Below are positions 7,687 to 16,500 of a DNA stretch of 64,000 bases, piece by piece (the stretch's first letter is position 1; every line of letters begins with the position of its first letter). The notes under the pieces are model-generated. The model searched no databases. It saw nothing but the letters and a program-made list of their open reading frames with translations, and was not told where the DNA came from. The stretch is from Endobugula sp047636495. Its GTDB lineage: Bacteria; Pseudomonadota; Gammaproteobacteria; Pseudomonadales; Cellvibrionaceae. Position numbers and translations under genes: made by a program. The stretch is from assembly GCA_047636495.1 (NCBI GenBank), contig JBLILH010000002.1, positions 161,967 through 225,966 on the forward strand, written 5' to 3'.

Positions 7687-8633
7687 GCCGTTCTAGCTCA
7701 ACCTCATCTTCACTTAATGTAAAAGTAATCATAGTGACTCGCCGTACACGCCTTGAAGAGCTAGTGGCACAGTACAACACCGAAGCTCAAGCCGCCTTTG
7801 TGATTAACAGCAAGGGCGGTGACTTTGACGATTATCGCGTAGAGCACAGCACTTACCTTGCTTCTGTTGAGACGATTAAAAGCACCTTAAAAAAATCTGC
7901 TCGCCTACAAATGGTTGAGCGAAATTTTTTACCTAATTTTATTTTTGGGCCAGAAGATATTGTGGTGGTTATCGGCCAAGATGGCCTAGTTGCCAACACC
8001 TTAAAATACTTAAACGGGCAGCCCGTTATCGCCATCAATCCAGACCCCTCTCGCTTTGATGGCGTGTTACTGCCTTTTGCAGTGGCTGATATTGGCTTAC
8101 TCTTTGCCGACGTGTTGCGAAAGCAGTATCAAAGTAAATACATTACCATGGCCAAAGCCACGCTGAATGACGGGCAAGAACTCATCGCCGTTAACGATAT
8201 ATTTATCGGTCCACGGTCGCACACCTCTGCACGCTATGCATTAACCGTAAACCAACAAACCGAAACCCAGTCCTCTAGCGGTATTATCGTATCAACAGGC
8301 TTAGGTAGCACCGGCTGGATGAAAAGTATTATTGCTGGCGCGACAGGCATTCTTGGTAAAAATAGTACGAACAGTGAGAACAATACTAATCCTCTAGCAT
8401 GGGATACCGACCACCTACAATTTGCTGTGCGAGAGCCATTCCCTAGTAATACCACAGGCACCGACTTGGTCTACGGCAAAGTCAGCAATCAATCGAAAAT
8501 GAAAGTATCGTCGCTTATGTCAGGCAATGGGGTGATATTTAGTGATGGTATGGTCGATGATTTTGTGGAGTTTAATAGTGGGGCAGAAGTAAAGTTAGGG
8601 ATTGCTGAGAATAGAGGGAATCTTTTGGTTTGA
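7683..8633 (+). CDS. NAD(+)/NADH-kinase-fold protein
   Basis: The 316-residue protein has the ordered motifs of the NAD kinase fold: VVVIGQDGLVANTLKYL near residue 95 (the GGDG motif with Q in place of the second G), a later AVNDIFIG (NE/D substrate motif), and STGLGSTGW (the glycine-rich C-terminal motif). The changed GGDG residue and the divergent sequence leave it unclear whether it phosphorylates NAD or another substrate. It is coupled to the SPFH gene, a partnership I believe recurs in other genomes. A minus-strand fragment of a near-identical gene lies at 19401-19581. Confidence 0.75.
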   Translation: MSRSSSTSSSLNVKVIIVTRRTRLEELVAQYNTEAQAAFVINSKGGDFDDYRVEHSTYLASVETIKSTLKKSARLQMVERNFLPNFIFGPEDIVVVIGQDGLVANTLKYLNGQPVIAINPDPSRFDGVLLPFAVADIGLLFADVLRKQYQSKYITMAKATLNDGQELIAVNDIFIGPRSHTSARYALTVNQQTETQSSSGIIVSTGLGSTGWMKSIIAGATGILGKNSTNSENNTNPLAWDTDHLQFAVREPFPSNTTGTDLVYGKVSNQSKMKVSSLMSGNGVIFSDGMVDDFVEFNSGAEVKLGIAENRGNLLV

Positions 8634-8710
8634 AAAAAGTAAGACTGCTAACAACCAAGAAGCGGATACTCAAAACGTCTCCATACCTAGACACAAAGGA
8701 ACCATAATTA

Positions 8711-9976
8711 TTATTCTACAGAAAACGGATTTAAAAATTGCCGTTCCCAAAGTAATTTACGATCAACTTCATTCAATTCCGCCTCATCACATATTGATTT
8801 CCAGTGTTGCTCAATAATAGATTTCTGATACTCAAAGATTATAGAGGCTTCATCTTTACTGAGTAAAAAATTTTGTGCAGCAGACAAGCATGTTTTGAGC
8901 TGGCTTAAATTATTTTCTCCGATAATACGCATAGCTTGCCCAGCCTCATTACCCGCGCGCCCTTGGGGACAAATATCATAGGCTGGAGTCAAGCTTAAAT
9001 GTTTGCCATCCCAAAACGCGGCATGGTTTCGGGCGTGATCGTCAGTATTGCCACATAGAATATTGAACACTAAACGCGAGAACAGTTCTTTGAGTGTATC
9101 TTTAGGTTCAACAAATCGATGACGAATAATTTCAGCTAGTGTTTCATAGCTAGCATAGCGCGCCATCATATCATCGAGGCCAAATAAGGTGAGGGCTGAG
9201 ACCATAGACTTCCGTGCCCAGCCCTTGCCATTATATTCCCTATCAAAGCGTTCAATGAGCACAACATCTTTATTGGCCGCTTTTACCATTTTCACTGAAG
9301 CAACATTGATACCGGCCAGTTTTGCCAGACGCATTGCTATAAACTCGGCCTTCACCACGCTGTATAAATCGTTGGTAGCAGAGAATTTAGCAATATATTT
9401 TGTGCCTCCCTCTTCGATTAACGCCTTAGGGCGCGCGCCGCCAATCGAACTACCATGGTAGAGCGCCTGATCTAATTCTGGTGTGAGTGGCACCCCCCTT
9501 TCAACACGCTCCGCTGATTGCACCAACTCTTCCATGCTCACGTTTTTGGCCAAACGCGGTATATAGTCAATGGGTGATTGCTGAAAGTCTAATGCACCAA
9601 TCCGATCTGAGCCGGACTCTAAAAGGTAGGTGAGTTCATCAAGTGTGGCCGTATCAGTGTTGGCGCCTTTTAAACCGAGCTTTTTATTAATAATCACCCG
9701 ACGCCCCCAAGCGTCAGGCGCACTATCACGAATACATCCTGGCATATTTAACCCATCCAGATTAGGACGCACCCCAGTTTTTAATGGCAACTCAGGCTCG
9801 TAGATGGGAATAGCTAACGGTGCATCCTTAATGCGTTCCAAGTAACTTTTACCGTAGTTAAATAAAAGCGCGTCGCCATCGGCTTCAAGTTTTCCAGCGA
9901 CAATAGGATGCACTTCTCCCGGTAGCCATATCCAGACATATCCCTCCTTGTATTGATTACTAGAAGTCATCATCAA
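8711..9976 (-). CDS. hipA: HipA-family serine/threonine kinase toxin
   Basis: HipA toxins phosphorylate a cellular target, glutamyl-tRNA synthetase in the classical case, and cause growth arrest. The 421-aa protein has the N-terminal subdomain (VWIWLPGEVHPIVAG), the GGARPKALI segment, the catalytic loop ILCGNTDDHARNHA and the magnesium-binding LTPAYDICPQ. All key residues look intact and length is normal. It overlaps the HTH partner by 17 bases and shares its operator. Confidence 0.93.
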   Translation of the reverse strand: MMMTSSNQYKEGYVWIWLPGEVHPIVAGKLEADGDALLFNYGKSYLERIKDAPLAIPIYEPELPLKTGVRPNLDGLNMPGCIRDSAPDAWGRRVIINKKLGLKGANTDTATLDELTYLLESGSDRIGALDFQQSPIDYIPRLAKNVSMEELVQSAERVERGVPLTPELDQALYHGSSIGGARPKALIEEGGTKYIAKFSATNDLYSVVKAEFIAMRLAKLAGINVASVKMVKAANKDVVLIERFDREYNGKGWARKSMVSALTLFGLDDMMARYASYETLAEIIRHRFVEPKDTLKELFSRLVFNILCGNTDDHARNHAAFWDGKHLSLTPAYDICPQGRAGNEAGQAMRIIGENNLSQLKTCLSAAQNFLLSKDEASIIFEYQKSIIEQHWKSICDEAELNEVDRKLLWERQFLNPFSVE

Positions 9977-10316
9977 CTACCTTTACCTTTTTACGCGCTT
10001 TTTTAGGAAGCAGAGCGAGTTTCTCTTCGGTTTCTTTAATATGCCTTGCTAGGGTAAATGAAGACGGCTCAGCATTGAACAGATTCACCCCTAGAATAGT
10101 CGCCACTTCAAACACCGCACCGATCTCACATTTCAGATCACCTTTCTCAATGCGTTGAAGCATGCTTCTGGAGATACCCACGCGCTCAGCCACCTCTTGG
10201 GCGCTTAGCTTACGTCCTAATCTGGCTGCACGAATGAGGCCCGAGAGAAGCGTGACTGCTTCTTCGGTATAGCGAGAATATGAACGCGTCACTGATTTTG
10301 GCATTTTTTGATTCAC
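9960..10316 (-). CDS. hipB: HipB-like XRE-family antitoxin/repressor
   Basis: This 118-residue protein has a helix-turn-helix of the XRE type at about residues 35-75: LSAQEVAERVGISRSMLQRIEKG. It is encoded directly upstream of, and overlapping, hipA, the usual order for the antitoxin. The C-terminal tail is very basic (KKARKKVKV). It should bind the inverted repeats just upstream and repress the operon with HipA. Confidence 0.88.
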   Translation of the reverse strand: MNQKMPKSVTRSYSRYTEEAVTLLSGLIRAARLGRKLSAQEVAERVGISRSMLQRIEKGDLKCEIGAVFEVATILGVNLFNAEPSSFTLARHIKETEEKLALLPKKARKKVKVVDDDF

Positions 10317-10357
10317 ATATAAGTCAATAAACCGTATATCGGTTTATATATGAATCA
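10309..10357. promoter_or_regulatory. Operator-like nested inverted repeat upstream of hipBA
   Basis: An inner repeat ATAAACCG (10328-10335) and CGGTTTAT (10341-10348) with a TATAT centre lies inside an outer imperfect repeat TGATTCACATATAA ... TTATATATGAATCA. It overlaps the start of hipB, the position expected for autoregulation by a HipB-type repressor. Confidence 0.7.
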
Positions 10358-10406
10358 CAGGGTAGTTTATTTTTGAAAAACAATCAATCTTAAAATGAGC
10401 CATACA

Positions 10407-10446
10407 AAACCCATTGGGCTATCTATGGGTTTATACATAACCCATG
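10407..10446. promoter_or_regulatory. AACCCAT inverted/direct repeats upstream of hipBA
   Basis: AAACCCAT at 10407-10414 faces ATGGGTTT at 10425-10432, and a third AACCCAT copy follows at 10439. The cluster sits 90-130 bases upstream of hipB and may be a second operator for the hipBA promoter or for a neighbouring gene. The role is inferred only from symmetry and position. Confidence 0.35.
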
Positions 10447-10542
10447 CACACTATTTTATTGTAACGCTTATCTTTTGAAGTGCCGAAGTCGGCCAAGAGG
10501 GATGTTTAAGTTCTTACTCTGCCCCAATTGTTTTGAGCCTAT

Positions 10543-10740
10543 TTAATCCCATTCCCAATTTACCACGCCTTTATGGTTACAAAAGCCTTGATCACTAATG
10601 TATTCACCAAAACCACCTGAACCATTTTCAACTTGTTCTATGATGTTTGAAAAAACTCTATTTTGTAGTTCATTTAGTGCTAATTTACTAAGACCACTTT
10701 CCAAGTGTAGCCCATCAAGTAAAACAATTTTTAAGGACAC
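10543..10740 (-). CDS. Small protein of unknown function, GTG start
   Basis: A 65-residue frame ending SDQGFCNHKGVVNWEWD. The GTG start lies inside the end of a GGACACCC element (the GTG is part of GGGTGTCC), so the first residues VSLKI are element-derived. The same VSLKI reading follows the element at 19388. The rest is probably the C-terminal part of a longer gene cut by the element. I do not recognise the family. Confidence 0.4.
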   Translation of the reverse strand: MSLKIVLLDGLHLESGLSKLALNELQNRVFSNIIEQVENGSGGFGEYISDQGFCNHKGVVNWEWD

Positions 10741-10856
10741 CCACTCGATATTGTTAATTATCTACCTTGATAAGTGCATGCACTTATCTGCTCGCCACGA
10801 TTCTTTAATATAAGAGGCGTTTTTTTTCATGATATTGGACGGCAAAAAGTATAGGG
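10735..10856 (-). mobile_element. Copy B (partial, inverted) of the GGACACCC element
   Basis: Starting GGACACCCACTCGATATTG, this is the right-hand part of the element seen complete at 19138-19393, in opposite orientation. Shared pieces include CTGCTCGCCACGATTCTTTA and CATGATATTGGACGGCAAA. It ends where the REP-like element begins. Copies A and B overlap in a shared internal segment, so they are not simply two halves of one element. Confidence 0.6.
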
Positions 10857-10860
10857 GTAA

Positions 10861-10938
10861 AAGTATAGGGGTCAGAGCCCTAAGTGAGCATTGGTTTGGC
10901 AAGGGAAAGGTTTGTATAGAGCTCTGACCCCTAAAGTT
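10861..10938. repeat. REP-like element, copy 1
   Basis: About 78 bp, starting AGTATAGGGGTCAGAGCCC and ending AGCTCTGACCCCTAAAGTT, so the two ends are inverted repeats. The internal sequence (AAGTGAGCATTGGTTTGGCA) is the same as in copy 2 at 13331-13410. The first few bases, AGTATAGGGG, are also duplicated just to the left at about 10847-10857. It has no coding capacity. Confidence 0.75.
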
Positions 10939-11054
10939 GATAGTTTCAATTTCAACCTTTCACGTAACAGTCTGATAAAAGGGATGCATTCCCTTTTATC
11001 AATATTATCGTGAATGCTCGTTATCATATTAAAAAAGAACTCATTAAGTTTCTA

Positions 11055-11155
11055 ATGTCTTCTTTGGGTCGAAAGAAGACATTATTTTCAATAATAACAG
11101 GCAGTGCATGCCCTCGAAAATATCGTCCGCTTACGGCCAAAAGCGGACGTTATAC
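11055..11155. repeat. Double-hairpin intergenic repeat, copy 1
   Basis: A perfect 11-bp hairpin, ATGTCTTCTTT-GGGTCG-AAAGAAGACAT (11055-11082), is followed by TGCCCTCGAAAATATC and a second hairpin, GTCCGCTT (11125-11132) with AAGCGGAC (11141-11148). The same two-hairpin arrangement recurs at 12178-12271 in the same orientation. It lies 25 bases past the stop of the 11173-12015 gene. Confidence 0.7.
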
Positions 11156-11172
11156 ACAACCAATAACTATCA

Positions 11173-12015
11173 CTACAAATCAAAAGGTAAGTGTCCATCA
11201 AGAAATGAAGGGAAAGCCCTTATGTCATCTTCTGCGGAGGGGATAGTAAAAGATGTATCGCTTGGATCATAAAATATAAGCTCAACAAAATCTTCAATGC
11301 CATAAGAACCGTGACCTAAAAATCTCACTCCAACTAGATTACCTTTGAGTCCATATCTATCTGTTGTCACTACTTTACCAAGAAATGTGTGCGCTCGTAC
11401 AGACCAGTAAGGGTGAACGCTCTTAGGAAGCCCACTCATAAAATTATTATAATCAGTGTCATAGCCCGGACGATTTATCCATTTTGCTTTAACCGCTTTT
11501 ATGTTAGCAAAACCAATTTTTTTCACTAATTGGCTGAAAATTTCTCCACCACTTAGACCATCGTAATTTAATGCTTTAACTATCTCAAAGTCTAAAATGC
11601 CATTTCCGTCTAATTCCCACCAGGGTATTCCAGGGATAGGTGCGCCAGAGTCTGCCATCCAGGAAAGTTGGGCAATACCATCACTGGGACTCTCAATGTC
11701 TTCGTTAGAAACAACAGAACTAGCAATTGCTGCTGATGTAGTGAGAATAGAATTAGTTGTTTGCTGGGCAGGTAAAAGCCTTCTCCACAGGTAATTTGCA
11801 CTATAGCCTGTACCTACAGCCCCAGTTACTGTCGCAAATGGTATATAATTCCAAGTGGTTAACGATGTAATACCAGAACATGTAATCGCGAGAAAATTAA
11901 GACATGCTACTTGTTTTGATGAAATGGCAGTAGCGAAAGAGTTAAAAAACAAAGATAGTATTATTACCAGTAGAACAATAGTAAGTTTTACATGTTTTAT
12001 TTTATTATTTTCCAT
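11173..12015 (-). CDS. Exported or membrane-anchored protein of unknown function
   Basis: The 280-residue protein begins with a strong hydrophobic segment, KLTIVLLVIILSLFFNSFATA, that could be a signal peptide or anchor, and has a second weakly hydrophobic stretch at about residues 40-75. The C-terminal half is soluble and contains a D-rich IPGIPWWELDGNGILDFEI segment and aromatic strands up to ELIFYDPSD. I do not recognise the family. I chose the ATG at 12015 because GAGGGG lies nine bases before it. A GTG six bases further upstream is also in frame. Low GC and the two repeats that bracket it suggest acquired DNA. Confidence 0.6.
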   Translation of the reverse strand: MENNKIKHVKLTIVLLVIILSLFFNSFATAISSKQVACLNFLAITCSGITSLTTWNYIPFATVTGAVGTGYSANYLWRRLLPAQQTTNSILTTSAAIASSVVSNEDIESPSDGIAQLSWMADSGAPIPGIPWWELDGNGILDFEIVKALNYDGLSGGEIFSQLVKKIGFANIKAVKAKWINRPGYDTDYNNFMSGLPKSVHPYWSVRAHTFLGKVVTTDRYGLKGNLVGVRFLGHGSYGIEDFVELIFYDPSDTSFTIPSAEDDIRAFPSFLDGHLPFDL

Positions 12016-12177
12016 CAACACATACCCCTCTACATCTCAAATAGAGGCACATGATTATCTTGCTGACTTCTAAATTCTCAGTAATTTGATTCACATCAAC
12101 TTCACCTTTAATATAAATGGCTTCCGCAGCACCGGGTAGTTCAAGTACTCTTTAATCCAAATATTTATCTTTTCAAA

Positions 12178-12271
12178 CGTCTGCTTTGGGTCGAAAGAAG
12201 ACATTTTTTTAATAATCACAGCTGAGTGGCTGCCCTCGAAAATGTCGTCCGCTATCGGCCAAAGACAAGAC
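12178..12271. repeat. Double-hairpin intergenic repeat, copy 2
   Basis: This contains CTGCTTTGGGTCGAAAGAAG, then GGCTGCCCTCGAAAATGTC and GTCCGCTATCGGCC, matching copy 1 in order and orientation. Its hairpins are less perfect than in copy 1. It lies about 110 bases past the stop of the 12382-12591 reading frame. Confidence 0.6.
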
Positions 12272-12381
12272 TTGGCCCTAGCTATGTGCAGAAGTAACCT
12301 TTAACTTTTCAATTTTAATCGTATACCAAAAAGCCATCCTGTATACCTTGCTATATATTACTATGATGCTGCCAGAGGGGT

Positions 12382-12591
12382 TTACTTAATAAGCACCTTT
12401 CCATTGGATACTGAATATGTAACAGCGCTCTTCCATGGTCCCATAACACCATCTATCCGATTCATTCTCCAAGTAATCTCATCGTTCTTGATCTTGCAAT
12501 CATAATAAAACCGTTTTCCATCACTAGCTCTTACTTGGTTTATTCTTATTGTGTCGCCATTAATCACAGCGCGATTCGAGTCGTCGTTCAT
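12382..12591 (-). CDS. Small protein of unknown function, possibly a gene remnant
   Basis: The 69-residue frame encodes a beta-strand-rich sequence (GDTIRINQVRASDGKRFYYD, then ITWRMNRIDGVMGPW). The frame remains open upstream of the ATG for about 20 codons with sensible sequence (CNWKVDYYSS), and there is no clear ribosome-binding site at the ATG. It may be the C-terminal part of a larger protein. I do not recognise it. Confidence 0.45.
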   Translation of the reverse strand: MNDDSNRAVINGDTIRINQVRASDGKRFYYDCKIKNDEITWRMNRIDGVMGPWKSAVTYSVSNGKVLIK

Positions 12592-12698
12592 TGATGAGTA
12601 ATAGTCTACCTTCCAGTTGCATAAAAAATGTCTGAAAAACCGATTTCAGCCTACAAATATAGGGTATTTGTAAGTTTTTTGGCGCTATCTAGAATTAA

Positions 12699-13332
12699 CC
12701 CCTAGTGAAGTCCAGGATTCGAATATTTTTCCAAAAAACATTAAACTTTCTATCAATAATTAAAAAAAGTGGCTCGCTATTTTGATAGAATGAATTCACC
12801 ATAAAAACAAACAAAAAAATAGCAAGCCGCCACTATGAAGTCTAGCAAATCTAGCGTCAATCGTAAAACACATGCCGTCCCTAATCTGCGCTTTGAAGAC
12901 CAAAAACTCACCTCCTTTTCGGGGTTAACTGTTTTTCAAACACTCTTTGATCATTTATCTCTTAAAAATTCATTACACGCTTGTTTCAAACATCGGGTAG
13001 TAAGCCCAATATTTGGTGAGGCAACAATCGTACTCTTACTTGTTGTCCATTTATTATTGGGCTATCGAGAGCTGCGTCATCTGCGGTTTTATCAGGATGA
13101 TCCAATGGTAAAACGAGTCCTTGGCTTAACGAAACTGCCGGATGTCGCGACCATTAGCCGCAGCCTGTCAAGCATGGACGGTGAGAGCACCAACAACTTG
13201 CAGTGTTTTGTGAGTGACATGGTGTTAAAGTGACTAAAAAAATTGTCTTTAGCTAGAGTAACTCTAGATTTTGATGGCTCAGTTTTAGGAACGGGACGTT
13301 ATGCTGAAGGAACAGCCGTGGGTTTCAATAAG
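12699..13332 (+). pseudogene. IS1380-family transposase relic
   Basis: The ATG frame at 12835-13233 gives RHLRFYQDDPMVKRVLGL and KLPDVATISRSLSSMD, typical of the N-terminal part of IS1380 transposases. After a frameshift or stop at 13231 the sequence continues as LARVTLDFDGSVLGTGRYAE and GTAVGFNK, then is cut at 13331 by a REP-like element. The catalytic C-terminal half is absent. The left end of the element is probably near 12699 (CCCCTAGTGAAGTCCAGGAT). Confidence 0.8.
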
Positions 13333-13410
13333 TATAGGGGTCAGAGCCCTAAGTGAGCATTGGTTTGGCAAGGGAAAGGCTTTGTATAGGGCTCTGACCC
13401 CTAAAGTTTA
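13331..13410. repeat. REP-like element, copy 2
   Basis: An 80-bp copy of the element at 10861-10938, nearly identical. Its ends, TAGGGGTCAGAGCCCTA and TAGGGCTCTGACCCCTA, are perfect inverted repeats of 17 bases. It separates the IS1380 relic from the STAS relic. Confidence 0.8.
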
Positions 13411-13419
13411 ATTTAAAAA

Positions 13420-13545
13420 AGTCGCTATTTACGGCAATAAAAACTGGCAAGAAATCGTTGCCAAAATGGCTCATGGTTTATTACAGGCGAGATAAAATAT
13501 TTTACTAATGATAACGACGCAATCGCGTGGTTAAAAGAAAAGTAA
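13420..13545 (+). pseudogene. SpoIIAA-like/STAS-domain remnant
   Basis: Translation gives KVAIYGNKNWQEIVAKMAHG then, after a one-base frameshift near 13490, GEIKYFTNDNDAIAWLKEK and a stop. This resembles the C-terminal half of SpoIIAA-like proteins (PF11964), which read roughly VGDKKWEEW ... RYFD ... AWEWL. The N-terminal half is missing. It is a relic, not a functional gene. Confidence 0.6.
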
Positions 13546-13573
13546 TAACCCTGTCATAGGCAACGCTTTTCTT

Positions 13574-16500
13574 CTACGCCGTTTTTCTCAAAGAATGGAA
13601 TATATGGTACACCATCGGCACTAGCAACAAGCTCACTAACATCGAAAAGCTTAACCCCCACACCACAGCAATCGCTAAGGGCTGTAACATTTCTGCGCCA
13701 TCACCTAAGCCCATGGCAAGTGGCAACATACCAACAACCGTACTGAGTGTTGTCATTAATATTGGCCGCAAACGTAAACGTGCGGCCTCGACAATAGCCT
13801 GTCCAATATCGGTATATTGTTGCCGTTCTAGCTCAATATATTCTACGAGCAAGATGGCATTATTCACGACAATCCCCACCAGCATAATCATACCTAGCCA
13901 CACAGGCATGGATAATGGCAGGTCATAAACATAAACACCTAAAGCCACACCTGTCGCAGCAAAAGGAACACTTAAAATAATAATTAATGGATTCAGTAAC
14001 GACTCATATTGAATCGCCATTACCACAAAGACTAAAAACAAAGCTAATAGTAAGAGCACATCGGTTAAATTTTGTTGCTCCTGTAAGGCTTTTTCAGAAC
14101 CACCGTCATACAAGGTATACCCTATAGGCAAATCTAATTCTGATCGCATGGTTTTAATAGCTGCAATCGCTTCGCCCAAGGTTGTATCTTCGGTAATTGA
14201 TGCACTTAGCTCGACAATTCGCATTTGATTATCACGCTTAATGGTGGCGGGGGTTTCCAATAATTCGATACGTGCCACATTACCTAAATAAACTGGAGGC
14301 GTATTACCTTTACTGGGGAATAAAATAATCGATTCCAAATCTTGCGGTGTCGTTACTGAAGACTGGGATAAGCGTAAGCGGATATCATAGGTTTTATCGC
14401 CATCTAAATAATCACTAATCACTTTTCCTTGCAAGGCGATTTGTGCGGCTTCGGTTAGATCGGCCAAATTAATATCAAATTGTGAAGCGCGTTCACGATC
14501 AAGAATAATGGCGATTTCAAACTGTTCGTCTTCTGCCGAATGCGCCACATTACGCAACCCAGGAATCAGGCGCATTTTTTCAGTAATGCCGTCGGCGATC
14601 ACTTTTAACTCTTTTAAATTTTCCCCCTGCAAACGTAAACTAATATCATCATCGCCACTGTTAGTCCGTATGCCTCTAATACCTCGTTGAGACATTTGCA
14701 CTTTAAAGCCCGCCAATTCTTCCTTAGCGATGGCTTTATTCATTCGCTTAATCCATTCACCACTACTAATACCGCGCTCGGCTAACGACGTTAATTGCAC
14801 AATAATCGTCGAGCGACTCGGTGTTTCGCGTTGAGAGCGACCAAATATCGAGCCACCCACTAAAGTGAAGACGGTTTCTGTTTCTGCCTGCGCTTCAAAT
14901 ATAGATTCAATAAGTTGCACTTTATTATCCATTTCTGTCAACGAGACACCCACATCCGCAGAAATAACCACCCGCACACGACCATCATCCAGCTTAGGCA
15001 GAAAGATTTGTTTTCCGCTCAAAAATACTGGCACACTAAAAGCCAAGGCGACAACAAACCCAGCGACCACAAGCCAACGGCAACGCAACAATTGACTCAC
15101 TACCCACGAGTAACCATCTTGTAAACGATAAATACCCGAATCCACCCAATGACGAACTCGATTAGTATCGAGTTGTGTCACTCTTGCGGCATAAGCAGGC
15201 ACTAAGGTTAATGCGATAATCATGGAGGCGAAAATAGCCGCCGATATGGTAAAGATTAGTTCTTTAAATAAAAGCCCGGTTAAGCCACCAATAAAAAGAA
15301 AGGGTATTACTGCCGAGAGATTGGTCGATGTGGCCGCAATAATAGGGCCGTTAACCTCTATAGCGGCATTTCTTGCCGCATCGGTTGATTTTTCATGATT
15401 GCATTGATGGCGATAAATGTTTTCCAACATAACAATGGTGTTATCCACCAACATACCAATGCCCAATGCTAGCCCACCTAATGTCATAATGTTTAGCGTT
15501 AAACCACCTAAACCCATCAGCACACAGGTAAACATAATCGCAATTGGTATGGCACTACCAATAATTAATGTTCTGCGTAAATTGCCTAAAAAGATATACA
15601 CCACCACCATCGCCAATAAGGCACCACTAATGGCCGCGAGCGATGCATTTTCTAAGGACTGCAAAATATAAATCGATTGATCCGCAACAACTGTCGCCGT
15701 GACATCACTAGGGATCACTCGCTGCTCTTGCAGCCATACGAGACGTTCCTTAACCACAGCAACAACTTCGGTGGTATTGGCTGTGGGTTGTTTTTGAATG
15801 GACAGCTTAATACCACTCACACCATCCGCACGAACCATGATTCGTTCGTCTTCATTGCTATCAATAATTTGCGCAATATCACTCAGATAAATGGGATTCG
15901 TTTGCTCGGTTCCGTTTGATGGCGCAGCAATAGGTAAGCGTTTAATTTCATCCAATGAATTAAAGCGCCCACTAATACGCCCAGTAATTTCATTATTTGG
16001 CATTTGTAAGCGCCCAATAGACTCATCACTATTAGCGGTATTTAAGGCATTAATCACATCACGATAATTTAAACCAATAGCCGCCAAGCGCTGCTGATCT
16101 GGAATAATTTGAATTTCTCGCAATAAACCACCGCCCACTTCTGCGGCGGCAACACCGGGTAAATTTAAAAACCACTTGCTAAAACTATCATCTACCCAAC
16201 TACGTAATTCCACGCTATCACGCAGCGGCGAGCTAATCACAAACTCCATCACGGGAATTTGCGCAGGGTCCAACTTATAGATCGTAGGGGGGTTAATCGT
16301 ATCGGGAAGAAATCGCTTAGCGCGATCTAGGCGCGTACTCGCATCCCGCAAGGCCACATCAATATCTTTACCATAGTTAAACGCCAAGTCTACTTGTGCA
16401 GAACCTCGGCTCGAATTAGATTGCACAGAAATCGCATCTTCAGTAACGGCCAACTGCTCTTCTAATTGGCGTGTCACCCTATCTTCCATAACGGATGCAG

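Noticed and set aside
11055..12271. Firm call of an integron cassette array
   Set aside because: No integrase is visible and the consensus RYYYAAC/GTTRRRY core sites are not found at the repeat ends, so I only report the likeness as a finding.
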